Assembly: GCA_023205875.1 (NCBI GenBank)
Contig: CP060756.1
Location: 1,426,001 to 1,490,000 of the forward strand
DNA: 64,000 nucleotides
Origin: Chloropicon primus
Lineage: Eukaryota; Chlorophyta; Chloropicophyceae; Chloropicales; Chloropicaceae
Direction: 5' to 3'
Made by a program: the position numbers and the translations under genes. This document shows, in pieces, positions 18,501 to 25,984 of the stretch (its first letter is position 1; the number at the start of each line of letters is the position of its first letter). The notes under the pieces are model-generated. The model ran no database searches and had not been told where the DNA came from. It worked only from the letters and a program-made list of their open reading frames with translations.

Positions 18501-21048
18501 TCTGGAGCATGATCACAGAGTAAGCAAAAACGTAGGCTGCGTCCGTGTTAGCAAACGCCGTGTTTGGGTTGCATATGCAAAACCTTTCTGCGTACTTGAG
18601 CATAAATCTATCGATTTTTTGTGCTTCGCCTGGAAGCCTAAAGCCAGAGAGGAAATGTCTCAAACCCTCATCGAACTTCATGTCTGTGAAGTCCAACATC
18701 TCTACGTAGGAGTACATGACGTCCAAGTTGAACTGATCGGCGTCGCCCAAGAATTCACCAATGCTGCTCTTGTCAAGCCCTTGGGCGGCCATCAAAAAGT
18801 CTGCAACATCTTTGGGCGACTTGCCCAGTGCTCCTAACTTTTGGAGATATTCAAGGCCCTTCTTCGGCTTCTTCTTGAACAGCTTGAGACCTTTCTGGTA
18901 ATTCATCTTGTACGCTTTCTTCTGCTCCAGCTGATCCATCTCGCGTTGACTTTCGCCGTCCTCGTCGAGCTTATCCTCGTCCACTGGGTCAGCGTCATTC
19001 ACGGAATCATCGGCTTCATTGCTGTTCTCGGAATCATTTGATGAGCGAGGAGCATCTGCGTCCTCTGTCGCGAGGGACTTCACAATCCCCACCAAGCACT
19101 GGAGCGAGAAGAACTTCAAGTTAAACTCCATTGTTGAGGTGAAGCCCGAGCCGTCCATTGGAATTCCGCCTTGCACCATCCGCACCAGGCCGGCAATAAG
19201 CCTTTCGTAAACGTTAGACTCGTTGAGGTCGCAATCATAATTCACAAAAATGTCAGACAAGATTTGCTTGTCACAGCACATGGAGTACAAACACCTGAAC
19301 AGCACGACCCACTGGGAGTAAAGATCGTAGCTGGATATGAGGCCCTTCCCTGTTTGGAACTGCTGGGACTCCAGCGGTTTCAAGAATATCATCGGGAAGA
19401 ACACACTGAACTGTGACTTCAACGATGACCTGCACTTCTCTACCAAGGTTTGGAAGATGGACGCCGACAGCTGGAACGTTGGGGAAATAATAGATGCAGC
19501 ATTTTTCAGCAGGCTCAGGCAAAGGTACTGCTTCACGGCCTCGACGAACCTCTCGTGCGTTTGGAAGATCTTGCCCGAATTCTGCAAGAGGACCTTTATC
19601 AACTCCAATGAGAGAACTTTCCCTCGGATTGCAAGTTGGTCGCTGGCGCTGGCCTCGCTCGTCTTCATGCTCAGCTTGCACAGAGCGCGGAAGACCAAGA
19701 AGACGTCCTTTCGAATAACAAGCACGTCCTTTGGAAGCTGCCCCTCTCCATCCATAGCAAAGGTGCCGATAGATCGGTTGTTCGTGGACTGAATCTCCGC
19801 TTCTGCGTCTGCTTCAGCGGCGAGCGCCTCGTCTTCCACATCCTCGAGCCCGTGAATTCCCCCTGCAAGCCCACCTTTAGGCAAGTCCTCAAAGACAAGG
19901 TTCAGAAGCTCCTGCACAGCTTTTTCAGGGTCAGACCCCTTGTTCTGCGCTGCTGGGTTAGACGCAACAATGTCTGAGACAATGATGCGTGTGATTTCCT
20001 CCCCTGGGAGCTCCATCTTCCCCATGACCGCCATAAGCATTTGGATCAAAGCACCTTTCGCGAACAATTGGATCGTCTCGCTTTTCGATCCAAGGAAGAT
20101 ATGGTAGCACGTCTTCACAATGAGCATAAGTGCCTCCCCGTGTATTCCTATGGTCTGCGCTAAGATCATGGAGAGCAAGACTTTCAAGATCTTCTTCTCC
20201 ATGTTTTCATCTCCGTATTCGTGTGCAGCCGCAGTCGCTTCCAGCAGTTGCCCCGCGGGGTTCGATCCTTGCCTGCCCTCACTCTTGCCCTCCAGAGTGG
20301 TCACATGCCCCCCAATGAAACCCTTGGTCACCAGCATGTACGCGACATCAAGCATAGAGTCCACCACTTTCGTCTGCCTCACTTTCATCGCATTCGCGAC
20401 CACGGCGATTGCATTCCGGAACTCAGTGAATGACGCCACAGCATGCGGGATGCCCCCCTTCCTTCCCTTGTCGCCGTCGTCATCGCCTTGAGCAACCTCT
20501 GCGTCGCTTTTTCTTCCTTCTTCCTCAGCCTTGGAGACTGTGGCTGGCTCCTCGGCCGCACCGCTTCCTTGCTGTTTGACCTCAAGGCCAGCCTTCACTT
20601 CCCCGTCGTCTTGGGCCTCTAGCGTGAGAGACACCCCAACTTCCTCCTCCTCCTCCTTTCGCTCGCTCTCCTCCTCCTTCTTCTCCTCCTCCTCCACCGT
20701 GCTCGTGGTCGCAGCATCGCCTCCCTCAGTCCCATTCTGATTCGGGGCCTCGCTCGAGGGCGTCGCAGCCCCGGCAGTCTCCTTGTCCCGTCCCTCCACC
20801 AGGGGGAGGAGCCGCACCTCTTCGTCCACGTTCGCGGGTGAGTACGCCTTGAGCGCTGCGAGAGCCTCCTTGGCTGATTTGATCAGGTCGCTCTGCCGGC
20901 GCGAGCTCCCCTTGATAACGATGGCCAAGGCCGTCTCAAGGATCTCCTTCAACTGGCCCGCTGTCGTCATGACGCGCGATGCCGCACAGGCCCTCCCTTC
21001 TCCTCGTCCCCTCGGGTTCGTCCCCTCTCGCACGCACTGCAAATGCAA
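15559..21048 (-). CDS. large Sec7 ARF guanine-nucleotide exchange factor (BIG/ARFGEF)
   Basis: An intronless 1,829-codon frame; the more likely start is the Met of MTTAGQLKEIL at 20970 (1,803 residues). It shows the BIG domain order: N-terminal dimerisation/cyclophilin-binding region, HUS box region, Sec7 domain, then HDS repeats. The Sec7 glutamic finger is in SSIGEFLGD; the hydrophobic groove is followed by TDAAYVFAYSVIMLQTDAHN, which is diagnostic. Acidic low-complexity segments lie near residues 95-170 and between the HUS box and Sec7. BIG proteins activate ARF1-class GTPases at the trans-Golgi network, and an ARF1 gene lies 9 kb away. Confidence 0.95.
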   Translation of the reverse strand: MHLQCVREGTNPRGRGEGRACAASRVMTTAGQLKEILETALAIVIKGSSRRQSDLIKSAKEALAALKAYSPANVDEEVRLLPLVEGRDKETAGAATPSSEAPNQNGTEGGDAATTSTVEEEEKKEEESERKEEEEEVGVSLTLEAQDDGEVKAGLEVKQQGSGAAEEPATVSKAEEEGRKSDAEVAQGDDDGDKGRKGGIPHAVASFTEFRNAIAVVANAMKVRQTKVVDSMLDVAYMLVTKGFIGGHVTTLEGKSEGRQGSNPAGQLLEATAAAHEYGDENMEKKILKVLLSMILAQTIGIHGEALMLIVKTCYHIFLGSKSETIQLFAKGALIQMLMAVMGKMELPGEEITRIIVSDIVASNPAAQNKGSDPEKAVQELLNLVFEDLPKGGLAGGIHGLEDVEDEALAAEADAEAEIQSTNNRSIGTFAMDGEGQLPKDVLVIRKDVFLVFRALCKLSMKTSEASASDQLAIRGKVLSLELIKVLLQNSGKIFQTHERFVEAVKQYLCLSLLKNAASIISPTFQLSASIFQTLVEKCRSSLKSQFSVFFPMIFLKPLESQQFQTGKGLISSYDLYSQWVVLFRCLYSMCCDKQILSDIFVNYDCDLNESNVYERLIAGLVRMVQGGIPMDGSGFTSTMEFNLKFFSLQCLVGIVKSLATEDADAPRSSNDSENSNEADDSVNDADPVDEDKLDEDGESQREMDQLEQKKAYKMNYQKGLKLFKKKPKKGLEYLQKLGALGKSPKDVADFLMAAQGLDKSSIGEFLGDADQFNLDVMYSYVEMLDFTDMKFDEGLRHFLSGFRLPGEAQKIDRFMLKYAERFCICNPNTAFANTDAAYVFAYSVIMLQTDAHNDQVKQKMTLEEFKKNNRGINEEKDLPEEFLTEIYQNVVTNEFKLKGDDGDDVSVEVETKSRSGLPGLDAILNVFGGSQTKKLEPNEEQIRQTHEEMKEKGTATKWLTAAGSEDIRPMLEVAWAPLLGAVSVAFEESDDESITSLCMDALYFVIKVAAPLEMETVRDAFLTSLAKATHLHMPVMNMHAKRGEAFKTLLNVALDAGNHLNTGWKTVLTSISQYERVCEQQGKTATDDMLGMPMTPTMTPKKERFKKKVPMSPAQVSASIIDTFGPSTTANIVLVFESSSNLSSTAVVHFVKALCEVSSQELESKVSPRVYSLTKIVEVAHYNMNRVRIVWSRIWAILADFFIFVGCHPTLNVAMYAIDALRQLAMKFLERDELANYTFQNEFLKPFVLVMRQSKAVEIRELIIRCVSQFILARVSNVKSGWKSMFMVFTAAASDENRQLVALAFSTIEKIVREYFSHVTETETATFTDCVNCLIAFANSSLSDVSLNAIAFLRFCALKLAEGELGELEAPPEELGKSPEEHKQASQEEEEDSQALNKTLSQRTILFTDKDVHLYFWFPLLAGLSELTFDTRQEIRHTSLEVLFDILDYHGSTFTIDFWVRIFNSILFPIFDQVRMEVTEITTFVSDSDRSKVDAWLYETCTNCLQHVIDLFTKFYAELTPLLPQLVDFVCGFVKRNHENLAAMGVEAFTRLLLAIGDQVAEKELDYVFEGLRNALSETRPSLQPLLSSLEDEPVSEANGNVQGARRRAKSLIEGPGARKLAAVKCKISVQILLAKCIGQFYSAFKTKLESKSKLVLLELLKGVAKKSKAVNLDIEQRARLMALMQANGDLQSSSGLPDPPLLEVEKQSFHICLSVLMDIVETGDALGDKVMNDVADVLLELSLGELKTFLETSGKFGNDECSYRREILEHSLKAVLDLPESLFKRNIIPLFTKLSDLIKCENSTPQILHITSKIFSERILKFINTAL

Positions 21049-21574
21049 AACCTGACTGCTTGCAGGTCTTTCACCCCGCTACTTGTTCCTCGTTCTCCCC
21101 CCTCGGTTGTGTATGGCGTGGAACTTGCCGACCAAGTCCTTGCTAGGTATGCTGGCGAGCTCGGTGATCACTCGCAAGGCTGCCTCGTGGTCGCGTGCAC
21201 AAGCGAGCCCGTCCCCCGCGTTCGTTGTTCCCTCGGCCGGAGGAAGGAGGTGAAAACTCAAGCGTAAGTTTCGGCACACTTTGTTCCTCAAAGTCTCGTT
21301 TCCAATGCCTTTCGCCGCCCTCAACAGAGCACGAAAGGAGTTCCGCCACCCGCCTATCGTCGCCCGCCCGCCCGCTCCCCCCCAAAGGGCTCGTCACCTT
21401 CCTCTCTCCGCTCGGCTCTCCGCTCCGCTCGGGTCGCCGCCCAATATCTCGAGGGACGAGTCATGGCATGGCATGGGGGCAAGGGGGAGACGGGGGGAGG
21501 GGGGCTGTAGTTGTTCTAGGACTTGTGGTCAGATTAAGAAGTAGAGTGGTTACACCTTCTAACAGTAAAGTCTT
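21049..21574. promoter_or_regulatory. BIG upstream region
   Basis: 526 bp between the BIG start and the SNX1 3' end, both on the minus strand. Pyrimidine-rich on the + strand with TCTCCGCTC runs near 21405-21432. No gene or RNA is recognised. Confidence 0.35.
21550..21554 (-). terminator. TGTAA polyadenylation signal, SNX1
   Basis: TGTAA on the minus strand about 20 nt after the SNX1 stop codon. Confidence 0.5.
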
Positions 21575-23198
21575 TTAGGCTGCCGCAGTGAGGGCGGTGA
21601 CAAGGTCTTTCCATTGCTTGGCCTGCTCCTCTGCAAGGGCGGCCTGCTTGGAGGCCAAGCCTTCCAGGGTGTACAGGAGGTCCGTCTTCCTCTGGCCGTG
21701 GTAGGCCGCGACCTCCGTCTTCATCCTTTCCTTCATGAGATCGTACCTGTCGTTGGCCTCGTCAAGCTTCCTGGTTGATTCGTTGAGCCTCTGCTCGGCG
21801 TCGGAGAGCTTCTCCTCCTTCACCCCAGGAGTGGCCCTGAGCTTGGCCAAGGCGTTCTTCTTGCTCTCCACGGACGCCTTCTTGTCGTGCTGCCTCTGCA
21901 AGGCGGAGCTCCTGTCGGACATCACGGTCCTCAAGCTCTTCACGTGCCTCGAGTACTCCTTCATCGGCTCCACAAACTGCAAATCGAGGTCAGTCAAGAC
22001 GCCGCCGATAGTCTCGTCCTTGAGAAGCTTCTCGGCAACCTTGACGAACTGGCTGCCGACCTTGGAGCCCTCGTCCTCCTTCTCCCCCAGCTTGCTCAAG
22101 CCCTCCCCAAAGGCTTCCATGGCCTTGAAGAGCTTCCTCTGCCTGCTCGCGAGCTTGTCAGCGTGGGCGTACATCTCTCCCATGTGGGTCTCCAAGGCCT
22201 GGGCGTACGTCTTCACCTGGAGGTACTCGGGGTCCTCGGACTCGTCCGCGGTCTTTCCGGTGATCAGGGAGGTTGTGCTGCTGGCGACGCCCTTGAAGAA
22301 TTTCTTCGCACCGAGAAAGCCCTTCTTGACGGCGCCCGTGTCTGCGCTGGCGGAAGTCACCTCAAGCTGCCAGGCCGTCTCCGCGGCCTCCAGGAAGAAC
22401 TGGAGCTCAGAAGAGAACTTCAGGACGGGGTGGGCGCACAAGCGGTTCACGAAGACGTTGAGGGCGTGGCACCTCCTCTCAATGAAGTCGGTGCCCATGG
22501 AGTACTTCTGAATCACGTCCTTCTCAGGCAGTGGAGGCACGATGACTCCCGGGTTCTTCTCTCCCAGCTTCTTGCTGAGCCAGGCAAAGTCCCTGAACCT
22601 CCTGATCACCTCCACGTCCCGCTGGGCGTACTGGGGGAGGCTCGTCTCAGTGCTGACCCTGTAGCTCACATAAGCGCCGATGCCCTCCCCCTGCTTCACG
22701 GGGTCGTACACTTTGACGACCAGGTCCCCCGTCGTGGTGGGGCTCGTCGCCTGGCCAGGGGAGGCGACGGTCTCGTCCCCATCGCCGTTCTGGTTTTCGA
22801 TTTCGATTTCATTCCACCAAACAAGCAAGACGAAGACCAAGAAGAAGAAGAAGAAGAAGAAGTCAGTCCCGTTCTGCCTGCGGTCCTCGGCAGTCAAGTC
22901 GTCCCCACGAGCGAGCGAGCAAAAAGCAAAACCCTTCCGGCACCACTTTTCCTGCCAAGCGCAACCCCTCCCGCCCCTGGACACCTCCTCTCGCGTGGGC
23001 GCCCACGCCTCCGAGCCCCCGCCCCTTCGTCCGCCCAAGCGGTTCACCGCAACGGAGAACAACACACACGCGCGCGCGCGCGCGCATTGGAGGTTCCCTT
23101 CACTCGTGGGTTGGTTGTGTGTTTTCGTTTTGGTGGAGGTGACTTACATTTTGTCCGTCGATGACGACGCTGTCGTACGGCGGTGGTGGTGCGGCCAT
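21575..23198 (-). CDS. SNX1: sorting nexin 1-like PX-BAR protein, two exons
   Basis: Exon 1 is 23198-23148 (17 codons, MAAPPPPYDSVVIDGQN) with donor GTAAGT; exon 2 is 22789-21575, joined in phase 0 across a 358-bp intron, giving 421 residues. The PX domain (about 40-150) has the phosphoinositide-binding RRFRDFAWL and VVPPLPEK-like (VIVPPLPEK) motifs. The C-terminal half is a long helical BAR/Vps5 domain. SNX1 is the membrane-bending part of plant retromer. Reading straight through the intron would add a poly-Phe stretch from a GAA repeat, which argues for splicing. Confidence 0.9.
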
Positions 23199-23505
23199 AC
23201 TCCTGGAAGACTGTTGCGCGTGTCCGTGTGAGTATTCCGTGTGCTCGCCTCTTTCAGTTGGCAAAGTGTCTTGGCGCAAGGTCTCTCCTCTCTCTCTCTC
23301 TCTCTCTGGGCCTGGGCTGGTTTAGGTTTTCTCATTTTCCCATCCATCGACATCACCGAGAGGCCCTGGGGGGGGGGGATGGAGGGAGGTCGTCCTTAGG
23401 AATGAGTGAATGGAGGGGTTGGGGGTAAATGTATATATATATTTATGTGTGTGTGTGTGTGTGTGTTCATAGGATATGGTTATGGTACTGTTCAGGTTTA
23501 AGTGT
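23199..23505. other. intergenic, SNX1 promoter and ABCE1 3' region
   Basis: About 300 bp containing a CT array (about 23288-23308), a G run (23370-23378) and a TATA/GT array (about 23431-23465). No gene is seen. Confidence 0.4.
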
Positions 23506-25686
23506 TCAATCGTCCGCCGCGTCAAAGACAAAGTAGTTGCCAGCCTTCTTTTGTTCCTGGTCCTGCTGACTTCCCCTCTTGTTGACGCGGGGCCTATAGT
23601 TCTCAGGGTCCCTCCTCAGGGTGACGTCCAGCTGGTTGAGGAACCTGTTGAAGCCGCCCACGAGGCCGACGGGCGTCCTGGCCGTGCACTCCACTCCGGG
23701 CCTTCCCTCGTAGAGGACGACCTTGTCCGAAAGAGCCGAGGCCATGACGAAATCGTGCTCCACGACCATGGCCATCTTTCCCAAGTGGTTCACCACCCAC
23801 CTCCTAATCACCTTTGCGGTTTGGACTCTCTGCTCGCAATCGAGGCCGGCGGAGGGCTCATCGAGGAGGTACACGTTCGCCTTCTGGGCGAGGCACATGG
23901 CGATGGCCACCCTCTGAAGCTCACCACCACTCAGGTCGCACACGTTCAGCTCCCACAAGGCAGGAATGGATAGGGGGTTCATGACCATGAGCCTGAAAAG
24001 CCTGTCGCTGCAGGCGTGGTTCACGTACTTCTCGAAGAGGAACTGGGTGGTTCCCCTGAACTTCCTCAGCTTTGGCGCGTACACCTGAGGCTTGTAGGCC
24101 ACGCCGATGTCTCGGAAGCTGCCCTCGTGGGTCTGGGATCTGTTGCCCTCCTCGTCCTTGGGGTCAAACTTTCCGGAGAGGAGTTCCATGAAGGTCGTCT
24201 TACCGCTACCGTTCTGCCCCAACAAGCCAACGCAGTCGTTTCCGGTGAAGGTACCAGCCTCCACGTGCAAGGTGAAGGACTTGCCCTTACCCTTACCGAG
24301 AGTCTTGCTCATGTCCGGGTAGTTGATGCCCAGCTTCTTGTTGGACTTCTCCCTCGCCGCGTCGTTCTCAGCGCCCTCTCCTCCCTCACCACCTCCCCTC
24401 ACCGCAAAGGTGATCGCCTCTTGCCTGAACCTCATGTTCTCCGCAGGGAAGTAGCCGGCGAGGTAGTTGTTGATTCCCACGGTGTTGGTGGCAATCTTGG
24501 TGACCACTCCGTAGGCTCCGGGCTCTCCATACAAGCAGTTGACGTAGTCCGCCATGTAATCCAGGACAGCCAAATCGTGCTCCACCACGATGACGTACTT
24601 TGGCCTGTCGCCCTCCCCCTTGAGGGACGCGAGCTCCCTGATGACCTCGGTCGCCTCGATCCTCTGCTTAATGTCCAAGAAGGAAGAAGCCTCGTCGAAG
24701 ATGTAGACGTCCGCTTCCCTGGCAGCCACGGCGCAGATGGCGAACCTCTGCAGCTCACCGCCGGAGAGCTGCTGGACCTCCCTCTCCAGGAGGTGGTCGA
24801 TCGTCAAGGCCTTGGTCAGGTGCTTGAGAGCACCCCTGTCGTCGCACCGCTCCAGAATCTCCCCCACGACCTTTCCCTTGGCAAACTTGGACACGAAGTC
24901 CACGTCCAGCTGCACCTTGGTCACCACCTTCAAGTCGTCCTCCAGCAGCTTGGTCAGGTAGGTCTGCAAGTCGCTTCCCCTGTGGTACGTCACGATGTCC
25001 TGCCAGGAAGGAGGGTCCTCAAAGTTGCCCAAGTTCGGCTTGAGCTTTCCCGCCAGGACCTTCAGGGCAGTCGACTTTCCGATTCCGTTCGAACCCAGGA
25101 GACCGACAACGTAGCCCGCCCTCGGGGAGGGGAGTCCGTGGAGCTTGAACCCGTTGGGCCCGTAGCGGTGGATGATGCCCGTCTTCAGGTCGTTTGGGAG
25201 GTTGACTATCTTGATGGCGTTTCCTGGGCACTTCTTGGCTCTCGTGAGGCAGGCCGCGCACGCGTCCTCGGATATCACAATACGCACCTTGGGCACCGGG
25301 TTCCCGTTCTCGTCCGTGTCCTGCTTTGGGAATCCTGGCATGCCCTGCCTCTGCACCTGAATGCAGTCTGTCCTGCACTGCTGTGCAATCCTTTGCAGAA
25401 ACATGAACGGTTCTGTCCCTGGTTTGCACTTGTTTTGGTCTAGCACAAGCATACGTTTTTTTTCCATCCCGCTTCCATCTCCTTTCCTCTCGAGGCCCTT
25501 TGCCCCTCCCTTTCCCTTCTTCCCCATCTTGTCGTCCTCCAGGTCCAGGTCCAGGTCAAGTCGTCCTCCTGTGTGTGTTCTGTGCTCTTCCTCTTTGTTG
25601 TTGTTGTTGTTGTGTTGGGTTCCCCTCGTTGGTTCCCTCCTCGTTCGAGCGCCGCCTTCTTCAGGAGGAAATTCGGGTGATGACAT
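23506..25686 (-). CDS. ABCE1: ABCE1/RLI1 ribosome-recycling ATPase with atypical Fe-S domain
   Basis: The start is uncertain: ATG at 25686 gives 726 residues, ATG at 25527 (MGKKGKGG) gives 673; canonical ABCE1 is about 600. Two ABC domains are complete: Walker A GSNGIGKST and GQNGSGKTT, signatures LSGGELQRFA and LSGGELQRVA, Walker B with catalytic Glu in FDEAS and LDEPSAGLD. The C-terminus (FRRDP-like LRRDPENYRPRVNK ... GNYFVFD) is typical. The N-terminal ferredoxin-like domain is not: it keeps six of eight cluster cysteines (NKCKP, QQCRTDC, ACAAC, KKCP), with an insertion of about 12 residues after CKP. ABCE1 splits post-termination ribosomes and is essential in eukaryotes. The gene is divergent from VPS39. 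Confidence 0.95.
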   Translation of the reverse strand: MSSPEFPPEEGGARTRREPTRGTQHNNNNNKEEEHRTHTGGRLDLDLDLEDDKMGKKGKGGAKGLERKGDGSGMEKKRMLVLDQNKCKPGTEPFMFLQRIAQQCRTDCIQVQRQGMPGFPKQDTDENGNPVPKVRIVISEDACAACLTRAKKCPGNAIKIVNLPNDLKTGIIHRYGPNGFKLHGLPSPRAGYVVGLLGSNGIGKSTALKVLAGKLKPNLGNFEDPPSWQDIVTYHRGSDLQTYLTKLLEDDLKVVTKVQLDVDFVSKFAKGKVVGEILERCDDRGALKHLTKALTIDHLLEREVQQLSGGELQRFAICAVAAREADVYIFDEASSFLDIKQRIEATEVIRELASLKGEGDRPKYVIVVEHDLAVLDYMADYVNCLYGEPGAYGVVTKIATNTVGINNYLAGYFPAENMRFRQEAITFAVRGGGEGGEGAENDAAREKSNKKLGINYPDMSKTLGKGKGKSFTLHVEAGTFTGNDCVGLLGQNGSGKTTFMELLSGKFDPKDEEGNRSQTHEGSFRDIGVAYKPQVYAPKLRKFRGTTQFLFEKYVNHACSDRLFRLMVMNPLSIPALWELNVCDLSGGELQRVAIAMCLAQKANVYLLDEPSAGLDCEQRVQTAKVIRRWVVNHLGKMAMVVEHDFVMASALSDKVVLYEGRPGVECTARTPVGLVGGFNRFLNQLDVTLRRDPENYRPRVNKRGSQQDQEQKKAGNYFVFDAADD

Positions 25687-25984
25687 TTTCCCATTCCCAT
25701 TTGGAAATGTCAGGAGAGGAGAGGAGGAGGAGGAGGACACAACCGGGGGGACAGGGAGGAGGAAAGGGAGGAGGACAGGGAGGAGGAAAGGGAGGAGGAC
25801 AGGGAGGAGGAAAGGGAGGAAAGGGAGGGAGGGAAGCGACGTCGACAGGAACAGGAACAGGACTGGGAACAGGGATTGGGAACAGGGATTGGGAGGAAGG
25901 AAGAGACGGGGAGAAGGGAGGGGGAGGGAGGGGAACACCAACACCAACACCAACACCAACACCAAGGAGGAGGGGAGGGACGGG
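25687..25984. promoter_or_regulatory. divergent promoter ABCE1 / VPS39 with repeats
   Basis: A 298-bp spacer. It contains GGGAGGAGGA-type arrays of about 18 bp (25750-25830), repeated GGGATTGGGAACA (25868-25892), and a hexanucleotide AACACC array (about 25936-25964). Confidence 0.5.

Noticed and set aside
22800-23065. longer SNX1 N-terminus read through the intron
   Set aside because: It would give a poly-Phe stretch from a GAA repeat; the spliced 17-codon first exon with a GTAAGT donor is far more plausible.
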